Below are positions 12,771-25,400 of a stretch of DNA of 64,000 bases, piece after piece. The notes beneath the pieces were generated by a model that saw only the letters and a list, made by a program, of their open reading frames with translations, ran no database searches and was not told the DNA's origin. The position numbers and the translations under genes were made by a program. The first letter of the stretch is position 1, and the number at the start of each line of letters is the position of its first letter. Source of the DNA: Sinonovacula constricta (lineage: Eukaryota > Mollusca > Bivalvia > Cardiida > Solecurtidae); assembly GCA_007844125.1 (NCBI GenBank), contig CM017572.1, forward strand, positions 29,950,799 through 30,014,798, written 5' to 3'.

Positions 12771-12778
12771 TATTCCCT

Positions 12779-13210
12779 TCTTTTTCTCGATCTTCGTGTT
12801 GTTTTCATGGAACTCTTACAGCTTTGTTTCTATGGTGCTTGTGGATGATATAAATATAAATGTAATAATAACTATAATTGCATACAAGAGACCACGGAAA
12901 TAAATTATTGGTCTCATCGTCCACATGTTAACCAGTCTTTTATATTCCCTGTTATATATAACAAAAATTAACAAAAAAAAAATGTCTTTAAAAAGACAAA
13001 CGGCGTCGGATTTCTTTTTCTTGATTTTCTTGTTGTTTTCATGGAACTCTTACAGCTCTGTTTTTATGTTGCTTGTGGATGATAACAATATATATATATA
13101 TGTAATAACTATAATTGCATACACGAGACCACGGAAATAAATCATTGGTCTCATCGTCCACATGTTAACCAGTCTTTCCTATTCTCTGTGATATATAACA
13201 AAAATTAAAA
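12779..13210. repeat. Tandem duplication with 234-237 bp spacing, two copies
   Basis: CATGGAACTCTTACAGCT occurs at 12806 and 13040. AACCAGTCTTT occurs about 237 bases apart (near 12930 and 13168). The two copies are about 85-90% alike, with indels in an ATATATA stretch. The short plus-strand open frame at 12925-13140 spans the junction and is not supported as a gene. Confidence 0.85.
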
Positions 13211-13611
13211 TAAAATTTACGACAGGCCCGAAATTTTTATAATATTGGGAATTTGTATGTATAGTATGGAATAATATGTTAATTTTTGGATTTCTTTATG
13301 CCAGTATAATTTTAATATTGTCCTAAAAGGGTGCCGAGTCATTGGAAAACAAGATGGAATATATATTTTAAATTTTATTTTAAAATACCCATTTTTTAAG
13401 TGTAAACTTTTAAAGTTTTATTTGATCTATAAGTTAATACTATGTGGTGATCCCCAACACCACTCTATGGTCCCAATGAGGTACTGTCTACCTTACCCTA
13501 GAGGCTAATAATTTACCTTCCTATGTTAATAGTGGACTGAAACAAAAGGTAAAAATATATATTGTGCACATACAATACGCAATGTTTGAACGTACAAATT
13601 ATTGTACGCCC

Positions 13612-13745
13612 ATGTTGCCCATGGTGTCGATAATTGCTTATCATCCATAAATAAATATAAAAAATACAGCTCTAGTCTTAACATAGTGTCTAATTTCCAT
13701 GTACAAATAATTATTCCACGAAAATAGCACGGTGGATTCAGCGAA
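13612..13745. repeat. Dispersed repeat shared with 58.6-58.8 kb
   Basis: CCATGGTGTCGATAATTGCT, then a CATCCATAAATAAATATAAA block, then ATTCCACGAAAATAGCACGG occur here and again at 58627-58800. The 58-kb copy is the 3' part of a recognisable tRNA-headed SINE. This copy has no tRNA head, so it is 5'-truncated. Confidence 0.6.
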
Positions 13746-13786
13746 TGCGAGACAACTCGCTTCAAACCAACTCTGACGTAAATCGG

Positions 13787-14710
13787 GGGACTAAATGCGA
13801 TACGTTTTCGATAGATTCAATGAACGTTTTGGAGAAAACTCAAGAAAAGCGTTGTTTTGTTTATATGTGAATAAATCATTGCTTCCTGAATGGGGCCTTT
13901 ATGCTGATTAATCATTTAAAACATGATACCAATTATTGTTATTGGAATTGTGAATTGTTTTTAGAATATAGCTAAACTAGATGTTTTAATAATACAGTCG
14001 ACGCGCTGGGGCGCGACACCTATATATGGAATGCTCACTGAAATTTGCACATGTAGAAAAGATTGTTTTGCGGACTTTCTAAACCTAAAGAATCTAATAA
14101 AATACGTGTCCGAATTCGTTAAACGGTGTTCTATTTTAGTTATTTATGTTTATATTTATTTATTTTTGTGTGTCTGTAGCTTTCAAAGTAACTTTGAAAA
14201 TAACCAATATGATACTGAGAAAGAAACAACATACTACGTTCGAGAAAAATACTTTCTGAACAATACTTATTTGTGTAATGTGAAGCTGCTGCACATGTGC
14301 ACTTTCTGCTTGTACACTTTAGTTTTATAGTCAATTATTATAAATTTGCAACTTTTTTTAACATATGTTACATATGAAAACCTATTAAATGGTGTCGGAT
14401 TTTGCGTTTTATTTTGTTTTAAACCATTCTATGGCCCCATGATTATAAGTTATACATACTTTTTCTCGGGATTTATAATACTGAGAACTTTCAAATAAAA
14501 ACCCTAACGTTTCAAATGTCTTTGTTACTTGCTCACTTATTGCTTTATTCTATTTACCTCTTCCACTTTTTGCGTCGCATTTGATGCTTCGCATCAACGA
14601 CTTTTCTTGTATACTATAGTACTTATGTTTATTTATTTGAATGTAGAATGTAAAACCTGTGTTTGATAGAGATACTAACATGTATCATGTGTTTACTTTG
14701 ATTGTTTTAG
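13787..14710 (+). repeat. Dispersed repeat, copy 2 (partner at 4.1 kb)
   Basis: Shares the start block (GTAAATCGGGGGACTAAATG) and the distal block ending GTTTGATAGAGAT with 4085-4345, but is longer. The extra sequence holds a 99-codon plus-strand frame (14031-14330) with no recognisable domain, which I do not call a gene. Confidence 0.45.
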
Positions 14711-15216
14711 CTCACCTGAACACAAATCTATACAGGATGAAATATATATGAGGATCTACAATTTAAAGTTTCAAAAGAATTGTGTAGAACATCTGCTAGA
14801 AAAAGAACCGAAAGCTCCTAGAACCTCATACTTACTGGCTTCCAGAGCTGTTAGTTAACAGGTTTTTCATGTGTTATAAGTTAAAACGTAAAAGCTATTT
14901 TCTTACCGATCTATTCTTCAATCAGCATTGTACATTGTGGATGAAAGGGAAAATGAAGAGGTGAATTCTGTTGTTGGTTGCCACGGTGACTGAGGGAATG
15001 CCATAAATCTTGGGATTATATGTCTTAAATAAAACATACGTACCTAAATTGCAGGTGTCCATGACATTTTGAAATGCTGACTTTTTTCTTCTTCTGATTA
15101 TTCCAAATGGAACATTTACTTATTAAGACATTAAATCTACTATTTTCTTTTATTCTGAAGAGTGTTATTTTTAAGGTAGATTGACAATGTAAATTTTATT
15201 GCATTTCTCTGTTCAG

Positions 15217-15873
15217 TGGAGAGTTGATAAGAACACTACGGCATGCTGATAGATCCGTGGTCGAACCTGATCCTCAGGGAGTGATTACCACCATCACCGC
15301 ATGTGATCAACCTGCTATAGGTAGGTGTGGGAGTAGGATAAATTTGAAATCAAAATCATTTTCCTGACAGAATTTAAGCCCGAGGCCAATAGGTTAGAGC
15401 CGCTGACTTGTAACTCCCCGGCAACGCGTGGGTTCTAGTCCCGGTCGCAGAAAGAACTTTCATGTGGGGGAGTTTTCAAGCTTACATGTGTTGCGCCAGT
15501 GGTTCTACCTAATCATAGGTCTGGTGGTGACTTCACCAATAATTAGCTAGAAGTTGCCAATATGACCAAAATTGTGTATATGGGATGAAACAAAGTATAA
15601 ACAATAGATTTAAATTAAAAATCTTAGTTAAATGATGAAAGTCATGGTGATTGATATTTTTGCTGATGCTGATGATGAATATGATGACGGCGATCTCTTA
15701 TAACAGGATCTGGGTCTAGCACTGACTCAAGGGTGACGCCATCAAGCTCTCGAGGCGACCAGCCTTCCTTTCCTGACAGGTCCAACAGGGTAGAGAGGCC
15801 AGAGGCTGTCTTCATGGATCTGCAGAAGGATGACGCCAACTTCTTTTCAAAGTTATTTGGCTTTCGTTGCTGA
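15217..15873 (+). CDS. Last two exons of an unidentified plus-strand gene
   Basis: Exon A is 15217-15320: acceptor TTTCTCTGTTCAG, 34 full codons beginning GELIRTLRHADRS, donor ATAG|GTAGGT, ending in phase 1. Exon B is 15707-15873: acceptor CTCTTATAACAG, starting with the two bases that complete the split Gly codon, then GSSTDSRVTPSS to NFFSKLFGFRC and TGA at 15871-15873. The phases match exactly and both exons lack stops in sequence where chance frames are short. The tail is Ser/Asp-rich and looks like a disordered cytoplasmic C-terminus. I do not recognise the family. Upstream exons were not found with confidence; a frame at 14711-14849 after an AG is possible but its phase does not fit. Confidence 0.55.
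15378..15600 (+). mobile_element. tRNA-derived SINE in the intron of the 15-kb gene
   Basis: tRNA-like head (GGTTAGAGCCGCTGACTTGTAAC, with box B near GGGTTCTAGTCCC), followed by a body and a 3' tail with GCCAATATGACCAAAATTG. The GACTTGTAAC signature and the tail also occur in minus-strand copies at 33.0 kb and 50.4 kb, so these three form one family. Confidence 0.7.
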
Positions 15874-15907
15874 AAGTGGAGTAGTTTTCGTGTGCATATT
15901 CTTTATT

Positions 15908-15992
15908 TTGGGGGAGGGTGTGTGTGTGTGTGTGGGGGTGGGGGTGAGGGGTTGTGTGTGATTGAGAGGGTGATGGGGGGAGGGGGGGGGGA
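15908..15992 (+). other. G-rich tract with quadruplex potential
   Basis: More than four runs of three or more G within 85 bases (GGGGGAGGG, (GT)n, GGGGGTGGGGGTGAGGGG, and GGGGGGAGGGGGGGGGG). It lies just after the stop codon of the 15-kb gene, in its likely 3' UTR, on the coding strand. Confidence 0.6.
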
Positions 15993-16096
15993 ACAGAAAT
16001 TACATTATATTTTGTGCATTCTGAACTATTAGCAGTGTGGAAGAATGATATTATGTATAAACACCTTGGTGTTGTTGTTTGAAAGATGCCAAAAGA

Positions 16097-16102
16097 AATA
16101 AA
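16097..16102 (+). promoter_or_regulatory. AATAAA poly(A) signal of the 15-kb gene
   Basis: A canonical hexamer about 225 bases after the stop at 15873, downstream of the G-rich tract. Confidence 0.5.
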
Positions 16103-16109
16103 GTTAGTT

Positions 16110-17020
16110 GGCTTCGTTGTTTTAAAACTGCCATTGTGTGAATATTACCATTTACTTTGTATTGTTGATCAATAAATAATATGTGTAAAACAGATAACGT
16201 CTCTACTTGTGCAAGTAATACACGTATCAAAATGTAATGGGGTATATTGGTGACAAGAACAAACTATGTGTGATCATGCCAGTTCTCAATAAATATAGCA
16301 GAGAAAAATTGGATGACTGGGCCGACTGAGGGCGGGGGACATGACCCGCTCTAACAGTGCAGTCCTGCAATTTGAAAATAAGAATTTGATAATCGATATG
16401 AGTAAAATTCTACCTGTTACTTTTAATAGCTTCTACGTTTATTTTTGCTTGTGTGGTAGTTCTTTAAATGACACTATAAGAAACAGAACACTTTAGTATC
16501 AATGTAACAATGTGTTATTTAACAGCTGAAATAGAACAATAATTTCCGTTAAAAAATACGATCGCTTCTTAAAATCTGTAACGTTACCCATAGGCATTTC
16601 CAAAACTACTTAGAGAGTCGCCTTTCTCGTTAGACCGTTTATCATCATTCCACATCCGGCGGTTTATGCCGTCTCCGTGCTATATGTCAATAACAGCTTC
16701 ACAGAATTCTGTCTTGCTTTCAGGAAATCGTGAATTATAAACATCAACATCAAAACTGCATGTTGTCCCTCATAGTCCATTCCCGTGCTATTCGTGAATT
16801 TCCGAATTATTGCACTACTAACTATGTATTATTGTCCTCTTTTACCCCTCCCACTTTTGACCATCTGTTTAGATTATAGGCGTATCTTCAAAATTCCAAA
16901 AGAATGGTGTTCGTTAGTAGATGCGGTACACCTACATGTATTACTAAAAACTAGACTTTGGTTTTGTTTACCTTGTGGAGGAGAACTGTTTCGTATTATC
17001 TTAATCAAAATTGTTGTTTG
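16110..17020. other. No supported gene
   Basis: AT-rich sequence with an 85-codon plus-strand frame (16785-17042) that ends in the first unit of the following array. The frame has no domain, no splice context and no Kozak-like start, so it is not called. Confidence 0.4.
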
Positions 17021-17026
17021 GGTAGA

Positions 17027-17135
17027 CTTAGTTGGTCGTTAGGCCAACTATTAACTCATACATCTCATACACATACTCACACACGTTGAAATATTTAGTT
17101 GATCGTTAGGCCAACTATTACCTCATACATCTAAC

Positions 17136-17170
<35 letters not shown>

Positions 17171-17220
17171 CACACATATATTTAGTTGGTCGTTAGGCCA
17201 ACTATTACCTCATACATCTA

Positions 17221-17278
<58 letters not shown>

Positions 17279-17317
17279 TTAGTTGGTCGTTAGGCCAACT
17301 ATTACCTCATACATCTA

Positions 17318-17365
<48 letters not shown>

Positions 17366-17910
17366 TTAGTTGGTCGTTAGGCCAACTATTACCTCATACA
17401 TCTAATACACACACACACACACACACACACATATATTTAGTTGGTCGTTAGGCCAACTATTACCTCATACATCTAAGACACATATACACACACATATTTA
17501 GCTGATCGCTAGGTCAACTATTACCTCATACATCTCATACACATACACACACACATATATATTTAGCTGGTCGATAGGCCAACTATTACCTCATACATCT
17601 CATACACATACACACACACATATATTTAGCTGGTCGATAGGCCAACTATTACCTCATACATCTCATACACATACACACACACATATATATTTAGCTGGTC
17701 GATAGGCCAACTATTACCTCATACATCTCATACACATACACACACATATTTAGCTGATCGTTAGGTCAACTATTACCTCATACATCTCATACACATACAC
17801 ACACACATATATATTTAGCTGGTCGATAGGCCAACTATTACCTCATACATCTCATACACATACTCACACACGTTGAAATATTTAGTTGATCGTTAGGCCA
17901 ACTATATTAT
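17027..17910. repeat. Hairpin-plus-(CA)n tandem array, about 13 units
   Basis: Each unit has a self-complementary block (TTGGTCGTTAGGCCAA, arms TAGTTGG/CCAACTA), then ATTACCTCATACATCT, then a (CA)n microsatellite and ATATATTTAG. Unit length varies from about 62 to 98 bp because the CA tract expands in the middle units (17190-17420) and shrinks at the edges. Variants GCTGATCGCTAGGTCAAC and GCTGGTCGATAGGCCAAC form the distal half. Confidence 0.95.
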
Positions 17911-18059
17911 TGCTCATATTATTATTCAGGCCATTTATCTAACAGAGTTGGGTTAGGCTGATGAGCGTTATAAAAAGATGTAGAACACAACAAGTTATTT
18001 TATGTAACAGATCAAACTGTGGGCACTAACACTATAGTAACAACAAACTCTTGGGCTAC

Positions 18060-18300
18060 CATCAGATCAGGGGGCAATCCTCTTGACAGTGGGTTCTCAG
18101 TGGTGGTGGTGGTGGGGGGGGGGAGAATAAATACCTGTCAACAACACAATAATAATGCTATATTGGCTAGAGTAGCAACGACTGACCAGGGGGTAAAGCC
18201 ACTTGACAAGATCTGTGAAATAGCAGATCATCTATACCTCTTTTTACAGTCATATTGCTAGTCACAGCATCTGACCAAGGGGTTAAGCCGCCTGGCAGTG
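18060..18300 (+). repeat. Three diverged copies of a short GC-richer block
   Basis: ATCAGGGGGCAATCCTCTTGAC (18065 region), CTGACCAGGGGGTAAAGCCA (18182) and CTGACCAAGGGGTTAAGCCG (18270) are related blocks about 90-118 bases apart. A poly-G run after GGTGGTGGTGG sits at about 18103-18124. There is no coding evidence. Confidence 0.45.
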
Positions 18301-18304
18301 CTAA

Positions 18305-19165
18305 GGCTATAGCATACATATTACACAACATTCTGGTTTAGTACTTATAGCCAATTATAACAAAAACATCTATCAGCCTTAACAAGCAGGTAATGGCAAG
18401 AGTAAGAAATAATAAAACACAGGTAGAATAGTACTACAATACTCTACAATTACACAAAGTCACACTATCTATACTATTAGAGTTACTAGTTTACCCATAC
18501 TGTTTAAACTACAATAATAATTTTGCAGGTCAATCCTAGACTTGAACTAGGTGTTCAATGAAGAACCGCACCATCTGCAATCGACCGAATGCAATCTAAT
18601 AGGGTGTCACAGTATTTACCTAATACACTTTTGATTAACTACCCTACGCTTGGTTAAACTTACTGTAGTGGTCTGTGTACTGGGTAGTATTTTATAAGTC
18701 AGAAATAATTTGATAATTGATGATATTAGATACACAATGTGTTACACATCCGGAAACCTAGACATTTACTACATTTTATACATTTATTACACCAACTAAA
18801 GATGCAATAAATTAGTATCAAATTAACAAATTGTCAAACTACTTCTTTTGTAATAAGAATATATATAACAAAGTCCTATGAGCATTGCAACATATACACA
18901 TATTTGAAAAGGCACAGAACCAATGTATTCACATGCAAGCCAAATGTAAAAGTAAAAACAAATCTGTGATGAGCCATTTAACAAAAAGAGAAAACCCGAC
19001 AGTTTACATTATATAAGTACTACACTACTTAAACTAGAATTTTAAATATATTCATATTTGTATTTTAATTAAGCTCTTTGAATTTTTAAGTAATGATTTA
19101 CAACATATTTATTATACTTCTTAATGCACTAAATTTGAAAGTTTTATAGATTTATTGTAGTTAGA
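18305..19165. other. AT-rich stretch, nothing supported
   Basis: No exon, RNA or clear repeat seen. A GACTTGAACTAGG motif near 18540 is weakly tRNA-box-B-like but lacks a matching box A. Confidence 0.4.
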
Positions 19166-19169
19166 TTTT

Positions 19170-19795
19170 TGTATGTTTAAAATACCTAGAAAGAGCCTGC
19201 CACAATTAAGATCTATCTATACAAGCACAGGATTTACATCCATAAAGGGAAGCCTTAGAGGGGCATGGGAGACATGTGGTAGATGCGGTTGTGTGTGTAT
19301 GGGGGGTGTCATAGGATACAGCAATGCCAAAATCCATACAACAAATGTTGTAACTGTGGCAGGCAGCACACAACTTGTTTCAGGTCCTGCCCAGAATATA
19401 TCAAATCTACAAAAATCACACAAATACTTAAGAGAGAAGAAATAGACTGGAAAAAAGAGCCCTGCACACAAGGTGCAGCCCCCAACAACCAAAATATCCA
19501 ACCCTACAAATAGAGAGGAAATTATAACTGTAAGCCCTGAAAGTGTACAAAAGGGGGGAACAAATATACCAAAGCCCCTATCCTGCCGCAAATAGGAACC
19601 GTTTCAACGGGTACCAGGGAGGACAGATGTGGCGGTGGGTGAGAGGCCACTTGAATGTTAGGATAGTTGCGCTGATCATTGACCTAAACAGATTGAGCAT
19701 AGCATTTGAGGACTGCCCTGCTAACATATATAAAGGACTACCAGATGCTTGGCAAAATACACAAATTCTAAAAAAAACCTAGGGAGTCGACCCGA
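19170..19795 (+). pseudogene. Decayed LINE: ORF1 zinc-knuckle end and ORF2 endonuclease start
   Basis: Frames carry C-x2-C-type knuckles (CCNCGRQHTTCFRSCPEY, 19345-19400), followed by KITQILKREEIDWKKE, the usual end of LINE ORF1/gag-like proteins. Downstream, frames near 19600-19760 resemble the N-terminal endonuclease of ORF2 (GHLNVRIVALIID, then IAFEDCPANIYKG, where the family has an L-Q-E-T-type motif). Several frameshifts separate them. This is a second LINE relic from the opposite end of an element to the one at 9.2-10.7 kb. Confidence 0.6.
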
Positions 19796-20001
19796 TGCTA
19801 TGAAATAAGGGCACGTGATAGTGATGCAGGTGAAGAAACACAAATGCAGGTCCTTCACAGACTCGAACTGGTGACGTGAACGTAAACAAACACATAATAA
19901 AATATAGACCTTAAACATGATCACTTGCTAAAGATCAGATTACCAACATAAAAGGTTCATAACGATGGTCCGGATTTGGATATATGGATTGTACTTTCTT
20001 A

Positions 20002-20520
20002 CTAAGGCGTCTAGGAGCTAAGACCAATTTGTTTTATACAAATGGATCATAATGTTCCAATTGAACTTTAATATGGGGCAATAGGACCAAGATCATACTG
20101 TTATATACAGATGGATCACAACGTTGGCCTTAGGACCTATATAGATCAGTGTATTGCCTAAATATGGGACCCCTGGGCCAAGATAATACTGTTGTATACT
20201 GATGGTTCACAATGTTGGCCTTAGGACCTATATGGATCAATGTATTGCCTAAATATGGGACCCCTGGGCCAAGACCATACTGTTGTGTACTGATGGTACA
20301 CAACGTTGGCCTTAGGACATATATGGATCAATGTATTGCCTAAATATGGGGCCCCAGGGCCAAGATCATACTGTTGTGTACTGATGGTTCACAATGTTGG
20401 CCTTAGGAACTATATGGAACAATGTATTGCCTAAATATGGGATCCCTGGGCCAAGATCATACTGTTGTGTACTGATGGTTCACGATGTTGGCCTTAGGAC
20501 CGATATGGATCAATGTATTA
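20002..20520 (+). repeat. 91-bp tandem repeat, five to six copies
   Basis: ATACTGTTRTRTAC recurs at 20095, 20186, 20277, 20368 and 20459 with an exact period of 91. A worn copy lies at 20022-20100. Each unit contains a short frame reading LLYTDGSQ, then a stop a few codons later. Confidence 0.9.
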
Positions 20521-20787
20521 CCAAACCGTGACCACCGGAAGTTGGCATTTCTAAGGAGATACACAAAAAACAAAGTGCAAATCAACAGTGAATTTTCCAG
20601 CAATATATAATAAAAATGATCAAACCAATGAAATCAATTGATGGGTGTATTTGTCCTTTATCACCACAACAAATTGTTTATTCTTAGGACGTGTGTTTAT
20701 TGGTTTGTGAGCTAAAAATAGGACACACTTACTTTAGGGTGTTACGGATCATTAAATGTGTGTGTGTGTGGGGGGGGTCTCAATAGT

Positions 20788-22021
20788 GAACATGAATACC
20801 ATCTGCCGTGAACATGAATACCATCTGCAGTGAACATGAATACCATCTGCCGTGAACATGAATACCATCTGCCGTGAACATGAATACCATCTGCCGTGAA
20901 CATGAATACCATCTGTCGTGAACATGAATACCATCTGCAGTGAACATGAATACCATCTGTCGTGAACATGAATATCATCTGTCGTGAACATGAATACCAT
21001 CTGCCGTGAACATGACTACCATCTGCCGTGGACATGAATACCATCTGCCGTGAACATGAATACCATCTGCCGTGAACATGAATACCATCTGCCGTGAACA
21101 TAAATACCATCTGTCGTGAACATGAATACCATCTGCAGTGAACATGAATACCATCTGTCGTGAACATGAATACCATCTGCCGTGAACATGAATACCATCT
21201 GTCGTGAACATGAATACCATCTGCCGTGAACATGAATACCATCTGCTGTGAACATGAATACCATCTGCAGTGAACATGAATACCATCTGCTGTGGACATG
21301 AATACCATCTGCCGTGAACATGAATACCATTTGCCGTGAACATGAATACCATCTGCCATGAACATGAATACCATCTGCCATCTGCCGTGGACATGAATAC
21401 CATCTGCTGTGAACATGAATACCATCTGCCGTGAACATGAATACCATCTGCCGTGAACATGAATACCATCTGCAGTGAACATGAATACCATCTGCCGTGA
21501 ACATAAATAATACCATCTGCCGTAAACACGAATACCATCTGCCGTAAACATAAATAATACCATCTGCAGTGAACACGAATACCATCTGCCGTGAACATGA
21601 ATACCATCTGCCGTGAACATGAATACCATCTGCCATGAACATGAATACCATCTGCCGTGAACATGAATACCATTTGCCGTGAACATGAATACCATCTGCC
21701 ATGAACATGAATACCATCTGCCATCTGCCGTGGACATGAATACCATCTGCTGTGAACATGAATACCATCTGCCGTGAACATGAATACCATCTGCCGTGAA
21801 CATGAATACCATCTGCAGTGAACATGAATACCATCTGCCGTGAACATAAATAATACCATCTGCCGTAAACACGAATACCATCTGCCGTAAACATAAATAA
21901 TACCATCTGCCGTGAACACGAATACCATCTGCCGTGAACATGAATACCATCTGCCGTGAACATGAATACCATCTGCCATGAACATGAATACCATCTGCCG
22001 TGAACATGAATACCATCTGCC
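20788..22021 (-). repeat. 22-bp minisatellite, about 56 copies
   Basis: The unit contains AATACCATCTGCCGTGAAC and has a 22-bp period. Because 22 is not a multiple of 3 and the unit lacks stops on the minus strand, all three minus frames stay open (430, 355 and 335 codons) and each reads the same 22-residue peptide. Irregular units (CCATCTGCCATCTGCCGTGG, and CATAAATAATACC) recur 343 bp apart (21328 and 21671), so a block was duplicated. This is a repeat and not a protein gene: there is no start context, no splice context and no flanking unique coding sequence. Confidence 0.9.
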
Positions 22022-22024
22022 AAA

Positions 22025-22405
22025 CGTATCCCAAAGTTTCATCTACGTTATAAGCCCATTCTATTACTCAATTAAGTTATTTCATTGATTGTTAGTCGGT
22101 ATGCACCTCTTCTTCGACTTCATCACCCTAATCATTTCAATCTTCTCTGAAATTGTGTTAGCTGTGTTCAAATCTACTAATAGAAGCAGCCAATCATGAT
22201 TACTACTATCATCATTCACATCATATCACTATTGTAACACATTATATATGCATGCAACCAAAAATTTTTTAGTAATAAGGAAACGGTATCAACTTGAGGG
22301 ATATATAGTGATATATAGTGATGCAATCACTGCAATATCATGCTATGGATATATGACCTGAAACCACAACCAGTCACATTATCCAGTCCTGGGATAATCT
22401 TTAAA
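22025..22405. other. Unique AT-rich spacer between two arrays
   Basis: No gene or RNA seen. GATATATAGT occurs twice in tandem near 22300-22320. Confidence 0.4.
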
Positions 22406-22409
22406 ATGC

Positions 22410-25400
22410 CCTGGTATGGTATGGTATAGGGTGATAGTATGGATATGGTATGGGTATGGTTATGGCATGGGTATGGTTATGGCATAACATGGTTATTGTA
22501 TGGTTATTGTGATGGTATGGTTATGGTAGGGTTATGGTATGGGTATGGTTACATTATGGGTATGGTTATGGTATGGGTATGGTTACATTATGGGTATGGT
22601 TATGGTATGGGTAAGGTTATGACATGGTTATGGGTATAGTTATGGTATAATAAGATTATTTTATGGTGATGGCATGGTTATGGTATGGATATGGTATGGG
22701 TATGGTATGTGTATGGTATGTTTATGGCGTGGGTATGGTGTGGGTATGGGTATAGTATTGGTATGGTGTGGGTATGTTTATGGTGTGGGTATGGTATTGG
22801 TATGGTTACATTATGGTTATGGTATGGGTATGGTTATGGTATGGTTATGGTATGGGTATGGTCACATTACTAGTATGGTTATGGTGTGGGTATGGTATGG
22901 GTATGGTTATGAAATGGGTATGGTTACAGTATGGGTATGGTTATGGTATGGGTATGATCACAGTATGGGTATGATTATGGTATGGGTATGCTATGGGTAT
23001 GGTTACAGTATGGGTATGGTTATGGTATGGGTATATAGTTATGGTATGGGTATGGTTATGACATGCTAAAGGTATAGTTATGGGTATAGTATGGGTATGG
23101 TACATGTATAAGTATGGTTATGGTATAGGTATGGTGATGGTATGGTTATTTCATAGTTATGGTATGGGTATGGTATGGTTATAGTATGGGTATTGTTATG
23201 ATATGAGCATGGTTATGGTGTGGGTATGGTATGGGCATGGTTATGGTTATGGTATGGGCATGGTTATGGTATGGGCATGGTTATGGTATGGGCTTTGTTA
23301 TGGTATGGGCATGGTTATGATATATGGGCATGGTTATGGTGTGGGTATGGTTATGGTGTGGGAATGGTATGGGCATGGTTATGGTATGGGCATGGTTATG
23401 GTGTGGGTATGGTATGGGCATGGTTATGGTATGGGCATGGTTATGGTTCTGATATGGGCATGGTTATGGTATGGTCATGGTTATGGTGTGGGTATGGTTA
23501 TGGTATGGGCATGGTTATGGTTATGGTATGGGCATGGTTATGGTATGGTCATGGTTATGGTGTGGGTATGGTTATGGTGTGGGCATGGTATGGGCATGGT
23601 TATGGTATGGGCATGGTTATGGTATGGGCATTGTTATGGTATGGGCATGGTATGGGCATTGTTATGGTTATGACATGGGCATGGTTATGGTATGGGCATG
23701 GTTATGGTATGGGCATGGTTATGGTATGGGCATGGTTATGGTATGGGCATGGTTATGGTTATGATATGAGCATGGTTATGGTATGGGCATGGTTATGGTA
23801 TGGGCATGGTTATGGTATGGGCATGGTTATGGTTATTATATGGGCATGGTTATGGTATGGGCATGGTTATGATATGGGCATGGTTATGGTATGGGCATGG
23901 TTATGATATATGGGCATGGTTATGGTATGGGCATGGTTATGATATATGGGCATGGTTATGGTATGGGCATGATTATGGTGTGGGTATGGTTATGATGTGG
24001 GCATGGTTATGGTATGGGCATAGTTATGGTGTGGGTATGGTATGGGCATGGTTATGGTATGGGCATGGTTATGGTTATGATATGGGCATGGTTATGGTAT
24101 GGTCATGGTTATGGTGTGGGTATGGTTATGGTATGGTCATGGTTATGGTTATGATATGGGCATGGTTATGGTATGGTCATGGTTATGGTGTGGGTATGGT
24201 TATGGTGTGGGCATGGTATGGGCATGGTTATGGTATGGGCATGGTTATGGTATGGACATGGTTATGGTATGGGCATTGTTATATTATGGGCATGGTATGG
24301 GCATTGTTATGGTTATGATATGGGCATGGTTATGGTATGGGCATGGTTATGGTATGGGCATGGTTATGGTATGGGCATGGTTATGGTATGGGCATGGTTA
24401 TGGTTATTATATGGGCATGGTTATGGTATGGGCATGGTTATGATATGGGCATGGTTATGGTATGGGCAGGGTTATGGTGTGGGTATGGTATGGGCATGGT
24501 TATGGTCATGGTATGGGCATGGTTATGGTATGGGCATGGTTATGGTATGGGCATGGTTATGATATATGGGCATGGTTATGGTGTGGGTATGGTATGGGCA
24601 TGGTTATGGTATGGGCATGGTTATGGTGTGGGTATGGTATGGGCATGGTTATGGTATGGGCATGGTTATGGTGTGGGTACGGTATGGGCATGGTTATGGT
24701 ATGGGCATGGTTATGGTGTGGGTATGGTATGGGCATGGTTATGGTGTGGGTATGGTATGGGCATGGTTATGGTATTGGCATGGTTATGGTGTGGGTATGG
24801 TATGGGCATGGTTATGGTGTGGGTATGGTATGGGCATGGTTATGGTATTGGCATGGTTATGGTGTGGGTATGGTATGGGCATGGTTATGGTATGGGCATG
24901 GTATTGGTGTGGGTACGGTATGGGCATGGTTATGGTATGGGCATGGTTATGGTGTGGGTATGGTATGGGCATGGTTATGATATGGGCATGGTTATGGTAT
25001 GGGTATGGTATGGGCATGGTTATGGTATGGGCTTGGTTATGGTGTGGGTATGGTATTGGCATTGGGTATGGTATGGGCATGGTTATGGTGTGGGTATGGT
25101 ATGGGCATGGTTATGGTATGGGCATGGTTATGGGCATGGTTATGGTATGGGTATGGTTATGGTATGGGCATGGCTATAGTATGGGCATGGTTATGGTATA
25201 GGCATGGTTATGGCGTGGTTATGGTATGGGTATGGTTATGAAATGGGTATGGTTACAGTATGGGTATGGTTATGGTATATATATGATCACAGCATGGTTA
25301 TGGTTATGATATGGGCATGGTTATGGTATGGACATGGTTATGGTATGGGCATGGTTATGATATGGGCATGGTTATGGTATGGGCATGGTTATGGTATGGG

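Noticed and set aside
14711..14858. 48-codon frame after a TTTTAG acceptor (SPEHKSIQDEIY) as an upstream exon of the 15-kb gene
   Set aside because: Its only donor (GTTAGT) gives phase 0, which does not fit the next exon, and TTTTAGCTCACCTGA looks like an interspersed-repeat end.
20742..22042. Minus-strand frames of 430, 355 and 335 codons
   Set aside because: They are three readings of one stop-free 22-bp minisatellite.
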